This document shows, piece after piece, positions 1 through 8,718 of a stretch of DNA of 64,000 nt. The notes below the pieces were generated by a model. That model worked only from the letters and a program-made list of their open reading frames with translations, was not told the origin of the DNA and ran no database searches. Source of the stretch: Pullichristensenella excrementipullorum (GTDB taxonomy: Bacteria; Bacillota; Clostridia; Christensenellales; Aristaeellaceae). Both the position numbers and the translations under genes were made by a program. The DNA lies in the NCBI GenBank assembly GCA_018713365.1, contig DVOU01000020.1:124001-188000 (forward strand), in the 5' to 3' direction. Every line of letters starts with the position of its first letter. Positions within the stretch are counted from its first letter, which is position 1.

Positions 1-572
1 ATACCGACCCTGCTGCGAATGTAGCCAATCTTGCTGTGTCCTCGGCGAGCAAGATAACTCACAGCACTGCGGATACCACTGAAGTTGTTGATGGAAACAG
101 TATCCACATCGTTGACAGAGAAGGAATTGTCCAACACGACGAAGGGATAGTGGGACGCCTTGAATGCCTGCAGGTCTTCATAGATCATCTCCACGGCGAA
201 AATGATGAAACCCACGCACTTGGAGTTGCGCAATACGCTCGCCTGCTCGCTGGCAGGCATAGCGCTGCTCATATACAGCACCGTGAGACTGTAATCCTTG
301 CTCTTGAGCCGCTCGGTGATGCCCTCCAGGAAGTAGGAGAAGAATGGCGATTCATCGACGATATTCCCCTTGCGCTTATAGACGACGAACCCTATGCTGG
401 CCCTTTGCGCACTTGTCTCCCGCAGGAGATGGCCGCAATCCAGCTCACGGATCTTTTGAATGATCTCCGCCCGTTTGGCATCACTGACTCCAGGCTTGTT
501 ATTAATGACAAGCGACATCGTCGACGTAGAAACGCCCAACATCTTGGCAATGTCCTTCGCTCTCAACGGCAT
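1..572 (-). CDS. LacI-family transcriptional regulator (C-terminal part outside the window)
   Basis: This is a sugar-responsive DNA-binding repressor. The ATG start at 570-572 opens a classic LacI helix-turn-helix (AKDIAKMLGVSTSTMSLVIN) followed by the hinge and the start of a periplasmic-binding-protein-like effector domain, including the family phrase RRGHSKIGYIRSR just before the window edge. About 190 residues are visible of the usual 330-350. It lies last in the minus-strand catabolic cluster, behind its own promoter and after a terminator that closes the esterase gene, so it is transcribed separately and probably controls the importer and hydrolase genes upstream. The inducer cannot be read from the sequence. 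Confidence 0.93.
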   Translation of the reverse strand, partial: MPLRAKDIAKMLGVSTSTMSLVINNKPGVSDAKRAEIIQKIRELDCGHLLRETSAQRASIGFVVYKRKGNIVDESPFFSYFLEGITERLKSKDYSLTVLYMSSAMPASEQASVLRNSKCVGFIIFAVEMIYEDLQAFKASHYPFVVLDNSFSVNDVDTVSINNFSGIRSAVSYLARRGHSKIGYIRSRVG

Positions 573-614
573 ATCGTTTCACCCGATACTCATACATTTT
601 ATGTTTCTAAATAT

Positions 615-643
615 ATTTTACTAAATTTAGCAAATCTTGTCAA
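615..643 (-). promoter_or_regulatory. Promoter of the lacI-type gene with a palindrome in the spacer
   Basis: On the minus strand TTGACA (638-643) and TAAAAT (615-620) are separated by exactly 17 bp. The spacer begins at the -10 side with the perfect palindrome CTAAATTTAG (621-630). A repressor bound there would block RNA polymerase, so autoregulation by the LacI protein is a reasonable inference. The palindrome lacks the central CG typical of LacI operators, so another protein could bind. Confidence 0.75.
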
Positions 644-769
644 GGGTCGTATTTGCTTTTGCCATCTATCCTTAGGCGGACAAAAGGCAGCAAAGGCAAC
701 ACGTCAGTCCCTATGTTACAGCGCGCAGGGAACCCGATCACATCATACTGGTCTTCCCTCCTCTTTTCT

Positions 770-822
770 AAAAACGCCGGGCGCGTCTGCGTCCTATGTG
801 AGCGCAGGCGCGTCCCTCAAGT
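770..822 (-). terminator. Rho-independent terminator after the esterase gene
   Basis: Reading the minus strand, a GC-rich stem (GGGACGCGCCTGCG paired with CGCAGACGCGCCC, small bulges) is followed by GGCG and TTTTT. It sits directly behind the esterase stop codon and separates that operon from the lacI-type gene. The remainder of the gap up to the lacI promoter (644-769) shows no gene. Confidence 0.75.
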
Positions 823-830
823 TGCGCTGC

Positions 831-1700
831 CTAGCGGGTGGGGCCTTCCTGCTCCACGGTGCGCGGCGCTACCCAGTCCAGCACGCGTTGTATCTGGCGA
901 TCCCACACCGCCCACTCATGCATGCCCGGCTCCTCAAAGTAGGTGTAGGGCACTTTGAGTTCATCCAGCTGCTTGCAGAAGAGCTGATTGCTCTCATAGA
1001 GGAAGTCCTCCGTGCCGACGCTGATCATCAATTCCGGCAACTTCGCTCCCTCTGCGACACGCCTTTTCAGCAACCCGGAAAGGTTATAGTCGGACTCTGC
1101 ATATTCCTGATAGGTGCCGAAGCTGAGTACTTGATCGAGTACCACCCCTGCGGTGAAGGGGTCATCGCGCTCAAGCTGTGTAAGAGCGCCCGGCTCCTTG
1201 ATCTTCTTGAACGCCTCGAAAGCCTCAAAACCATCAGAAGCCAACAACCCCGACTGGCTCGCAACCTTGCAGTACTTCTCCGGCGCTCGCAATCCAGCAA
1301 GCATACAACCGTAACCACCCATGGACAGGCCGGAGATAAAGCTCTTTTCCCGCGCATTGGAGATGCGGAAAAAGCGGTTCATGATCTCAGGCAGTTCTTC
1401 GGTGAGGTAGGTGTAGTACTTATAGCCAAACTTCTGGTCTGCATAGAAGCTGCGAAAGGCTTCGGGCATGACGATCGCCAACTGGCGTCCAGCGTTATAA
1501 CGCTCCACGCTGGTGCGCCTTAACCAAATGGTGCTATCGTCGGACTTACCATGCAGCAAATAGAGTACGGGCAGCTCAGTCTTGCCGTCCCATACAGCGC
1601 CAGTGACGCCGATGCCCTGATCCGGTTCTGGCAGCAACACCTGCGCTGAGGTCTGCATGCCTAAAGACATCGAATAAAAATGTGCGCTCATCCACGCCAT
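831..1700 (-). CDS. Alpha/beta-hydrolase esterase (esterase D / tributyrin-esterase type)
   Basis: A 289-residue cytoplasmic serine esterase without a signal peptide. The nucleophile elbow is GLSMGG with Ser126. The oxyanion region is LLHGKSDD (about residue 48), the acid is probably the Asp in SVGTEDFLYES and the base the His in PGMHEWAVWD. The family (PF00756) includes S-formylglutathione hydrolase, tributyrin esterase and feruloyl/acetyl esterases, so an acyl group on a sugar or plant-derived compound is a likely substrate. The start has a good ribosome-binding site (GGGAGG, spacing 8). It follows the permease by 54 bp and ends at a terminator, making it the last gene of the import operon. 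Confidence 0.88.
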   Translation of the reverse strand: MAWMSAHFYSMSLGMQTSAQVLLPEPDQGIGVTGAVWDGKTELPVLYLLHGKSDDSTIWLRRTSVERYNAGRQLAIVMPEAFRSFYADQKFGYKYYTYLTEELPEIMNRFFRISNAREKSFISGLSMGGYGCMLAGLRAPEKYCKVASQSGLLASDGFEAFEAFKKIKEPGALTQLERDDPFTAGVVLDQVLSFGTYQEYAESDYNLSGLLKRRVAEGAKLPELMISVGTEDFLYESNQLFCKQLDELKVPYTYFEEPGMHEWAVWDRQIQRVLDWVAPRTVEQEGPTR

Positions 1701-1754
1701 CGCTTTTACCTCCCTTTCTGATTCGCATCATTCCACCGTACTTCGAACGTTAAA

Positions 1755-2753
1755 TCATACTTTGCCCGCTGCGGTATCGCCCTTGCGCACGCGTTTGGCG
1801 AGCCGCGGCAGTTTCTGGTAACTGTCGAAGCCTACGGCGAAGGCAAGGATGAGGCCCTGCACAACGCTCTGCCAGTAATCGGATATCCGCAGGAGCGTAA
1901 AGCCGTTGGACAGACAACTGATGAGAATGATACCGATGAAAGCCTTGAACATGGCTCCCTGACCACCAGAGATGCTCACACCGCCAGCCACGCAGGCGGT
2001 AACTACCAGCATGGGATACTGCGCACCAACCTCGACCTGACCACTGTTGAGCCGAGAAAGGAGTACCACGCCGGCGAGGAAAGCGCCAAAGGAGCTTATC
2101 ATATACGCGGATATCTTGACGAACTGCGTGTTGATGCCCGAGAGGCGGGCGACCTCGGCGTTACTGCCTACGGCGTAGACATAGCGCCCATAATAGGTCT
2201 TATTGAGTACGAAGCTGGCAATGAGCATGACCACTACCATAAGGATGACAGGCACAGGGATGGGGCCGACAAAGCCTTGCCCGATGAATTTGATCTTTTC
2301 CGGCAGGCCATAGACTGACTTGCCGCCTACCATCAGCAGCGAAAGGCCCGAGACAATGGTCTGTGTCGAGAGCGTTCCGATGAGCGGCGGCATACCCGTC
2401 TTGGTGATCATCAAGCCATTGATGAAGCCGACCAACAGCGCCACCAGCAGCGCGACGAACAAGGCTGGCACGATGCCCAAGCCGAAACTCTCGTTGCTGG
2501 ACATCAGCTTTGCCGCCAACAACGAAGTCATGGACACGACTGAACCGTTGGAAAGGTCAAAGCCTCCAACAAGAAAACAAAAGCACAGCCCAACGCCCAT
2601 CAATCCAATGACCGCCGCCTGACGGAAGATGGTCATGATATTGTCAAAGGAGACAAACCGTGGATTGATCGCCGTAAACACAGCGACAAGAAGCACCAGC
2701 ATGATAACGACCGCATAGTCGTTGATGATCTTTTTGACCTTGGCGGAATTCAT
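1755..2753 (-). CDS. Sugar ABC transporter permease, ribose/RbsC type
   Basis: A 332-residue inner-membrane subunit of a CUT2 importer. It has about ten hydrophobic segments and family phrases such as RYVYAVGSNAEVARLSGIN and the glycine-rich GGVSISGGQGAMF near residue 270. The chosen ATG gives the usual N-terminus (MNSAKVKKIINDY) and has an AGAGGGAAA ribosome-binding site; longer in-frame starts would run into the ATPase gene. Two permeases would form the channel, energised by the double-domain ATPase encoded 28 bp upstream and fed by the binding protein. The transported sugar is not evident. Confidence 0.93.
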   Translation of the reverse strand: MNSAKVKKIINDYAVVIMLVLLVAVFTAINPRFVSFDNIMTIFRQAAVIGLMGVGLCFCFLVGGFDLSNGSVVSMTSLLAAKLMSSNESFGLGIVPALFVALLVALLVGFINGLMITKTGMPPLIGTLSTQTIVSGLSLLMVGGKSVYGLPEKIKFIGQGFVGPIPVPVILMVVVMLIASFVLNKTYYGRYVYAVGSNAEVARLSGINTQFVKISAYMISSFGAFLAGVVLLSRLNSGQVEVGAQYPMLVVTACVAGGVSISGGQGAMFKAFIGIILISCLSNGFTLLRISDYWQSVVQGLILAFAVGFDSYQKLPRLAKRVRKGDTAAGKV

Positions 2754-2781
2754 GTCTTTCCCTCTTTCTTTGAATGCGTTG

Positions 2782-4281
2782 TCACCGCTCGCCCGAAGCA
2801 AGCGCCAAAATACGCTCCTGCGTGAAGTCCGGGCTGCCCGCCTCGACGGTGCCCATGATGGTACCCTCATGGAGGACGATGACGCGATCCGCCAGGCCCA
2901 GCACTTCTTCCATCTCGGAAGTGACCAGGACGATCCCGCAGCCGCGCGCGGTCAGCTCGTTCATCAGGGCGTATATCTCGCTCTTGGCGCCCACATCTAT
3001 GCCACGCGTCGGTTCGTCGAGCAGGAGGATGTCCGTATCGGCGGCTAACCACTTGCCAATGACCACCTTCTGTTGGTTGCCACCGGAGAGGTTCTTTGCC
3101 GCAGTCATCAGCGAGGGCGTCTTGATGCGTAGCGAATCTTTCTGGTGTTCAAGCAGTTTTTTCTCCGCCCGGGCATTGATGACGCCAAACTTCGAGATAT
3201 GCCGCAGGCTGGCGAGGCTGATGTTGTTGCGGATGGGCAGATCCAGCGCCGCGCCATGGTTCATGCGATCTTCAGGCACCATACCAATGCCTTCGGCAAC
3301 CGCCCTTTTGGGCGAGCGTACGCGGACCTTCTTCCCCTTAACGTATACAGAGCCGGACTCCGCGCGATCGGCCCCGAAGATCAGCCGCAAGGACTCCGTT
3401 CGGCCAGCGCCGACCAGACCCGCCAAGCAGAGTATCTCGCCGCGATGCAACGTGAAGGAGATATCCTCTACCAAACCGCCAGTGATATGCTCGACGCGCA
3501 GAAGCTCTTCGCCGCAGCGATGGTCGCGGGCCGCGAATGTCTCCTTGAGCGTCCTGCCCACCATGCCCCGCACCAGATCGTCCTTGGTGATCTCCTTTGT
3601 GTCGTGTGTCGAGATGATCTCGCCATCGCGCATGATGGTGACCAGATCGCACACCTCGAAGATCTCATTGAGGCGGTGGGAGATGTATATGATGGTGATG
3701 CCATCCTTGCGAAGTTTCTCGATAAGACCGAAAAGTATGCCTATCTCTTTCTCCGTGAGCGGCGCAGTGGGCTCGTCCATAACGAGTATCTTCGCGCCAC
3801 GCACCAATGCTTTGGCGATCTCCACCATCTGCATATAGCCAACAGAGAGCGACTTCACTGGTTTACGGGGGTCGATATCTACGCCCATAGTGGTGAATAT
3901 TTCCCGGGCGCGCCTTTCCATCTCCTTGAAATCGACCAAGCCCCGCCTGCCGGGAAAGCTTCCGAGGAACATATTCTCCATGACGGAGACATCCGGGGCG
4001 AGGTTAAATTCCTGGTAAATGACCTCGATGCCCAGTTCGCGGGCAGATGCCGGCGTCAGCGCGTTGTACTTCTTGCCGAAGATGGTGATGCTGCCGCCAT
4101 CCTGATCAGGCGCTATCGCGCCCGAGAGCGTCTTGATAAGGGTGGATTTGCCCGCGCCGTTCTCTCCGCAGATGGCATGGACCGTGCCTTCGCGCACCTC
4201 CAGCGAGCAATCCTTGAGCGCGACGACGCCGGGATAGGTCTTGGTGATGTGATCGAACGTCAGCACCACATTTCCAGACAT
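2782..4281 (-). CDS. Sugar ABC transporter ATP-binding protein, RbsA/MglA type
   Basis: A 499-residue protein with two fused ABC ATPase domains, as expected for CUT2 importers. The first has Walker A GENGAGKST (about residue 40), a divergent signature (LSVGYMQMVEIAKAL) and Walker B ILVMDEPTAPL. The second has a degenerate P-loop region (LAGLVGAGRTES) and the typical LSGGNQQKVVIGKWL signature with LLLDEPTRGIDVG. This asymmetry is normal for the family. The start has GGAGGAATCGTGA before ATG. It sits between the binding-protein and permease genes and powers uptake through the membrane pair. Confidence 0.95.
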   Translation of the reverse strand: MSGNVVLTFDHITKTYPGVVALKDCSLEVREGTVHAICGENGAGKSTLIKTLSGAIAPDQDGGSITIFGKKYNALTPASARELGIEVIYQEFNLAPDVSVMENMFLGSFPGRRGLVDFKEMERRAREIFTTMGVDIDPRKPVKSLSVGYMQMVEIAKALVRGAKILVMDEPTAPLTEKEIGILFGLIEKLRKDGITIIYISHRLNEIFEVCDLVTIMRDGEIISTHDTKEITKDDLVRGMVGRTLKETFAARDHRCGEELLRVEHITGGLVEDISFTLHRGEILCLAGLVGAGRTESLRLIFGADRAESGSVYVKGKKVRVRSPKRAVAEGIGMVPEDRMNHGAALDLPIRNNISLASLRHISKFGVINARAEKKLLEHQKDSLRIKTPSLMTAAKNLSGGNQQKVVIGKWLAADTDILLLDEPTRGIDVGAKSEIYALMNELTARGCGIVLVTSEMEEVLGLADRVIVLHEGTIMGTVEAGSPDFTQERILALASGER

Positions 4282-4316
4282 TCACGATTCCTCCTGCCAA
4301 ATGGTATCTCAGCCAC

Positions 4317-4345
4317 GGAGCAGCGCCCGTGAGGGCTGCTGCTCC
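4317..4345 (-). other. Intercistronic hairpin after the binding-protein gene
   Basis: A perfect 8-bp stem (GGAGCAGC with GCTGCTCC), extended inside by CCC/GGG, lies between the binding-protein stop and the ATPase start without a clear T-run. Such hairpins after binding-protein genes commonly stabilise the upstream message or stop some transcripts so that the binding protein is made in excess. Confidence 0.55.
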
Positions 4346-4369
4346 GCGCCGCATCGTGTCGCAGTGATT

Positions 4370-5380
4370 TTATTCGAATATCTGCGGATATTCGTCCGCG
4401 TTGTCACGGTTGACGGGGTCAAGACCGAAGTAGCCACAACGGGATTCGGGCATGATGCCACGGCGGGCATTGACGCAGTTGGTGACCATGGTCTTCGTCA
4501 GGGTGTTGAGATCCATGAAGATGGAGCTGAAGTAGACATAGGGGTTGTCGCCAAGCATGATCTGCATGCCTTCCTTGGTGCAGTCACAGCCGAAGAGGTA
4601 GATCTGAGTGTCTTCACTGGAAGCCTTGCCGGCGGCCTGGAAGGCATTGTAGGCGCCGATCAGCGGGTTGTCGAAGAGGGCGACCATGACATTCATGTCG
4701 GGATCAAGGGTGAGCAGATTCTCCGTGTCCGTATAACCGCCATCCGTGTCGATGCCATAGACTTCGCCAACGATCTCCGCGTTGGGCAGCAGCTCGTCCA
4801 GAGCGGCCTGCAGGCCCTCGCCGCGCTCCTTGGCCCAGGAAGCGGTGTCAAACTTGAAGACGCCGATCTTGGCCTCGCCGCCGAGGTTCTCGTTGATGTA
4901 GTCCGCAGCCATCTTGCCGATGGCGTAGCCGATGTCATAGCCGACGCCGTAGTAGGCGAAGTCGCAGATGTCCATGTCGACGTCCCACGCGCAGGTGATG
5001 ATGCCTGCGTCATTGGCGCGCTGAACGGCATCGCGGGTCGCTTCAGGGTCGTTGTTCTGGAAGATGATCACATCGACGCCATCCGCGGTGAAGTTTTCAA
5101 TACCTGAGACCAGCGCGTTGATGTCGCTCTCGTAGTAGTACTCGATGATCTCGCAATTTAGCGGCTCCTCCAGCGTGCGAGCATGGCGGATCATGTCGAT
5201 GAAAGTCTGATGATTGGACGCCGACAGCAGGATAGCGACCTCGATGGTGTCCTCCTCCGTCTTAATGCCCTTCGCTTTCGTGGACTCGCGCACGACCGTG
5301 TCCGCTTCCTCCGCGAGAGCGAACGCGCAGGTCGAGAGCGCCAGCACAAGGACCAGCAGACAGCACAACAGTTTCTTCAT
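4370..5380 (-). CDS. Sugar-binding protein of a ribose-type ABC importer
   Basis: A 336-residue exported protein of the periplasmic_binding_4 (RbsB-like) family. A signal peptide (MKKLLCCLLVLVLALSTC then AFALA/EEA) is followed by the first lobe (TIEVAILLSASNHQTFIDMI) and family phrases such as ITCAWDVDMD. The cysteine in the signal region does not form a good lipobox, so cleavage by signal peptidase I after AFALA looks more likely than lipoprotein anchoring, which is unusual for a monoderm importer. AAAGGAGGAACCATTC precedes the ATG. It captures the substrate for the ATPase and permease encoded downstream. Confidence 0.92.
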   Translation of the reverse strand: MKKLLCCLLVLVLALSTCAFALAEEADTVVRESTKAKGIKTEEDTIEVAILLSASNHQTFIDMIRHARTLEEPLNCEIIEYYYESDINALVSGIENFTADGVDVIIFQNNDPEATRDAVQRANDAGIITCAWDVDMDICDFAYYGVGYDIGYAIGKMAADYINENLGGEAKIGVFKFDTASWAKERGEGLQAALDELLPNAEIVGEVYGIDTDGGYTDTENLLTLDPDMNVMVALFDNPLIGAYNAFQAAGKASSEDTQIYLFGCDCTKEGMQIMLGDNPYVYFSSIFMDLNTLTKTMVTNCVNARRGIMPESRCGYFGLDPVNRDNADEYPQIFE

Positions 5381-5441
5381 GAATGGTTCCTCCTTTTATT
5401 TTCCGGGCGCAGTGCCCAAATGTTCTTTTTCAACGGGCGTC

Positions 5442-6899
5442 TCAGCGCAGTCCGCCTTCCTCTGCCTGCCTTACTGCCAGCGCTATGCAGGCTTCGCGAT
5501 CCTCCTCCAGTAAATAGCCGTCATGGACCGCCTTGTCAGCCTGCGCGCTCACCAGTTCGCGGTAATGGTCAAGGGTACCATAGAGCCTTTGCAGTTTTTC
5601 CGCGGAATAGGGGAGTTTGCATCCAAAGAGCTTCATGCAGCCCATGTTCGGCTTCATCGGCGTCACGTCAGGAACATAGCTGGCTGTCGGCACATCCACG
5701 AGCGGCAGTCTCCAGCCAAATTTGGCATTGCCGCCCCCATCGCGCACATTGCGCAGTTGTGCATCCACGGCGATGCGCGGCACACGTAGCGGCGTCCTCC
5801 CCTCCTCCGCCCAGCCGTAAAGTTGGCGCAGGATGGCGTTAAAGGCAAATTCGTAGGGATAGTCATTGGGGTAGGGTTCACGTCCCACGTAAGCAGGGAT
5901 GATGCCAATCTTATAGACATCTTCATCTCCGGCGTAATAGTCGATCATATTGTACTTATTGTCGTGCGTGGAACCGGGGATATCATAGGTCCGATAGAGA
6001 TCGCCTGGTTCGTCGCTGTCCGGCTTCATAACTCGCACGAGCTTGGCCCCGGGCGAAAAATATGTAAACGCCAAGGCGGCATTTTCACTCTCGGTTTGTA
6101 CAGCGATGAAAGGCTTATCGCTGTGCAACGGCGCCAGCGTAAAGGCTTCATCGGGCGGGACCTTTGCGGGTTCATACTGATTGATAGCCGTGAGCATACC
6201 CTTCATGCACCCACCGCCGGCGGCGAGGTAGCCATCATAAGCCTGCGTCTTTGCGGCAAAAGTGAGAACGTATTTGAACACACACGTCGACGACTGCGAC
6301 CAGCCTGCCAGGTAGACGTACTTTACGGGGATACCCCCAAGCGGCAGTGCGCCAGAGCGGGCGCATGCTGCCAAGTCAGTGATCATATCCCAGAGAAGTC
6401 CATACTCGCTCTCCTGCTCCAGCTCGCCGCCGAGTTTCGAACTTTCAATGATCTCCCAAGGCAGTGGCAGTTCAGGGCGAGGATTGGGCCAGCGCAACGG
6501 CGCATAACGCTTGGCGTCGAACTTGCGCAGCGTCTTGAGTACGGCAGGCTTGCTGGTGAAGCCTACGTAGATGTCGCCGCCGCGGATCAGTTGTTCACTG
6601 GTCTGCATCCATATGCGGTCGATGTCCATCGTGGTCGTGGCGTTCATGATCTCAATGATCACGCGGCCGCTCGCACGGGAGATGTCCCGGGGCCGACGGA
6701 CCAGCAGACGATTCACGTAGGGCGCATCCTCTACGATGGCCTCCAGAGCGCCCGTTGCTTCCGACCAGACGTTGGAAGTACCGTGGTAAAAGTACTCTTC
6801 CTCCACATAGCCACGATCTTCCAGCTTGCAGACGATAGCGGCACGGGCTCGCGGATGGGAAGTCTCTGTCGATGGTATCCATTCAAAGCGCGAGATCAT
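5442..6899 (-). CDS. Alpha/beta-hydrolase domain protein, Abhydrolase_10 type (paralogue B)
   Basis: A 485-residue protein without a signal peptide. Conserved marks are the nucleophile elbow GWSQSS, an acidic stretch TESENAALAF, and a likely catalytic His in PGSTHDNKYNM; the central GRVIIEIMNATTTMDIDRIW segment is also shared with its neighbour. These fit my recollection of the PF20091 alpha/beta-hydrolase domain, whose members are poorly characterised, mostly putative esterases or lactonases. It is clearly a tandem duplicate of the 6927-8366 gene, the two being separated by 27 bp, and it lies 61 bp upstream of the sugar-binding protein. Cytoplasmic hydrolysis of an imported ester is inferred. 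The start has GGGAG at proper spacing. Confidence 0.75.
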   Translation of the reverse strand: MISRFEWIPSTETSHPRARAAIVCKLEDRGYVEEEYFYHGTSNVWSEATGALEAIVEDAPYVNRLLVRRPRDISRASGRVIIEIMNATTTMDIDRIWMQTSEQLIRGGDIYVGFTSKPAVLKTLRKFDAKRYAPLRWPNPRPELPLPWEIIESSKLGGELEQESEYGLLWDMITDLAACARSGALPLGGIPVKYVYLAGWSQSSTCVFKYVLTFAAKTQAYDGYLAAGGGCMKGMLTAINQYEPAKVPPDEAFTLAPLHSDKPFIAVQTESENAALAFTYFSPGAKLVRVMKPDSDEPGDLYRTYDIPGSTHDNKYNMIDYYAGDEDVYKIGIIPAYVGREPYPNDYPYEFAFNAILRQLYGWAEEGRTPLRVPRIAVDAQLRNVRDGGGNAKFGWRLPLVDVPTASYVPDVTPMKPNMGCMKLFGCKLPYSAEKLQRLYGTLDHYRELVSAQADKAVHDGYLLEEDREACIALAVRQAEEGGLR

Positions 6900-6926
6900 A
6901 GCGTTGCTCCCTTCTCAGCGGGGCAC

Positions 6927-8366
6927 TCACTGCATGCCGGCTTCGACAGCCAGCTGCACAGTGCGCCGCACCAGCTCCTCAGCATCTTCCGCCAGTACGA
7001 GTCCATCGTCCACCAGCGTTCGTGTCTGTCTTTCGACAAGGTCGCGATAGTGCGCCAGAGACGTGTACATCCTCTTTAGTGTCTCCACAGGAAAGTATGT
7101 TTTGTAACCATAGAGCGTACAGTCAAAAGCAAAGTCAGCACGAATGGGGATAGAGATGGGATGCCATGTGCATACGGGCAGATCTATGGGCGGCAATCGG
7201 TAACCGCCGACGGCGTTGCCATGTTCGTCCGTGCGGTTGGTCAGGCCATCTTCACAGACCTCGATGCGCGCGACCGATGGCGGTGCCACGCCCTTTTGTA
7301 CCCAATCGTCCAAAAACTGCCAAGCCGCATGAAAGACGATCTCGTAGGGATAGTCATTGGGCGTGTCGGTCATGCCGGGGTTTTTGAGGATGACGCCAAC
7401 ACGCTGCTGGTCGTCACTGCCCCAGTAATAATCGAACATATTATACTTGGCATCGTGTGTAGAACCCGGTATCTCATAGCGGCGATATCGGAGCGTAGGC
7501 GTATCACTGTCCGGCTGCTGAGCGGCGCGCCCACCGATGCGCGCGTTCTCGCTCTCTGTATGTACGAAGATGACCGGCGCGGAGCAGGCCCGGATGCGCA
7601 GTTCTTCCGGGCTATCTCCGGCAGGCGTTTCTCGTTGGTTGAGGCCAGGCGCACAGGTATACGCCGCGCCACCGGCAAGATAGCCATCGAATACCGGCTT
7701 TTCCCTACCCACTTCATACATGGGCAGCAGGCGATTTATGTATGTAAGCATGTAGCCGCCCGACTGCGACCAGCCGGTGAGGTAGACTCGCGAAACTTCG
7801 ATGCCACCCAAGTCTACCACGCCACCGCGCAGGGCATCTGCAAGATCGGTGAGCATATCCCAGAAAAGGCCATCTTCCATCCCTTCTATGGTATCGCCAC
7901 CGCCGCAGTTGCCCGTCATCGTCATAGGAAAGGAGTGTTCCACAGGGTCCTTCCAACTGATGGGAGCGTAGCGCGCAGAATCAAATTTCTTCAGGGCAAA
8001 GGTGGTCAGCGATTTGCTGGTGATGGCCACGTAAACGTCTCCATGGCGCATGTGGTGATCTTTGCACAGTATCCACATGCGGTCGATGTCCATCGCCGTA
8101 GTCGCATTGAGTATCTCGACGATCACATTGCCGCTGGCCGCTGTCGCATCTGCCGGATATCGCACCATGAAGCGGTCCACATAGGGAACATCCGGCGTCT
8201 CAACGACGATCCCACCATCGGGCGATGAAGCGTAGACATTAGCCTTGCCATAGATGAAATACTCGTCTTCCCGATAGCCCCGGCGAGCAAAGTCACACTT
8301 ATCCGCCGCAGACATGAATGGGCGTGAAGTCACCGTTATCGGTATCTGCACCAGTTTGTCGATCAT
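6927..8366 (-). CDS. Alpha/beta-hydrolase domain protein, Abhydrolase_10 type (paralogue A)
   Basis: A 479-residue paralogue of the next gene, sharing the GWSQSGG nucleophile elbow, the TESENARIGG segment, PGSTHDAKYNMFDYYWG and the NVIVEILNATTAMDIDRMW block. No signal peptide is seen. The ATG at 8364-8366 was chosen because GGGAGG lies nine bases upstream and the N-terminus then aligns with paralogue B; an upstream extension would run through the promoter. It is the first gene of the island operon. The pair may act on different acyl or glycosyl variants of one substrate. Function is inferred only from the fold and neighbourhood. Confidence 0.75.
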   Translation of the reverse strand: MIDKLVQIPITVTSRPFMSAADKCDFARRGYREDEYFIYGKANVYASSPDGGIVVETPDVPYVDRFMVRYPADATAASGNVIVEILNATTAMDIDRMWILCKDHHMRHGDVYVAITSKSLTTFALKKFDSARYAPISWKDPVEHSFPMTMTGNCGGGDTIEGMEDGLFWDMLTDLADALRGGVVDLGGIEVSRVYLTGWSQSGGYMLTYINRLLPMYEVGREKPVFDGYLAGGAAYTCAPGLNQRETPAGDSPEELRIRACSAPVIFVHTESENARIGGRAAQQPDSDTPTLRYRRYEIPGSTHDAKYNMFDYYWGSDDQQRVGVILKNPGMTDTPNDYPYEIVFHAAWQFLDDWVQKGVAPPSVARIEVCEDGLTNRTDEHGNAVGGYRLPPIDLPVCTWHPISIPIRADFAFDCTLYGYKTYFPVETLKRMYTSLAHYRDLVERQTRTLVDDGLVLAEDAEELVRRTVQLAVEAGMQ

Positions 8367-8463
8367 TGTCCATATCCTCCCATTTGCGCAGGTCGGTTCA
8401 AAATGTCGTTCACGGATTCCATCAAATAATCCAGCGATTTTGCATAAATTATTTAATAAACAG

Positions 8464-8492
8464 AGTATATCATAAAGCCTTCGTTCTGTCAA
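8464..8492 (-). promoter_or_regulatory. Promoter of the island operon
   Basis: TTGACA (8487-8492) and TATACT (8464-8469) stand 17 bp apart on the minus strand, about 100 bp before the first hydrolase gene, in a strongly AT-rich stretch. The leader between them and the ATG includes AAATTATTTAATAAAC. No other gene in the following six-gene run has an equally good promoter. Confidence 0.75.
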
Positions 8493-8718
8493 CGTGTTCC
8501 CACTAAAAATATTATTTTTATCCGTAATGCACATATTTTTCAATCATTATATCACTTTTAGCGCCAATATTCATTAATTTTAGTTGACCGCAACTGGAAT
8601 GACTGCAATTTACGTATTCTATTTCAGATATATTTATCATTCGTAAGTAAAAAACGCAGCTGTCGCAGACAAAAAAAGCCGTCACATCGCGTGGCAGCGA
8701 AGCAATCAAAACCTGTTA
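8493..8718. other. AT-rich intergenic stretch at the right edge of the low-GC island
   Basis: Apart from the island promoter on one side and a weak terminator on the other, this stretch holds no convincing gene. A 63-codon minus-strand frame exists but has no ribosome-binding site and no protein-like character. The abrupt change to GC-rich sequence at about 8.7 kb marks the compositional boundary. I saw no integrase, tRNA or clear flanking direct repeat. Confidence 0.5.
8671..8694 (-). terminator. Probable terminator after the acetyltransferase gene
   Basis: The minus strand reads GCCACGCGATGTGACGGC followed by seven T. The stem is short and bulged, but the T-run and its position just past the stop codon at 8719 support a terminator. 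Confidence 0.4.

Noticed and set aside
36..1523. Long plus-strand frame covering the LacI and esterase genes
   Set aside because: Both minus-strand genes have strong family motifs, ribosome-binding sites and proper promoters. The plus-strand frame has none.
8518..8709. Small minus-strand frame in the AT-rich gap
   Set aside because: No ribosome-binding site, overlaps the terminator of the acetyltransferase gene, and does not look protein-like.
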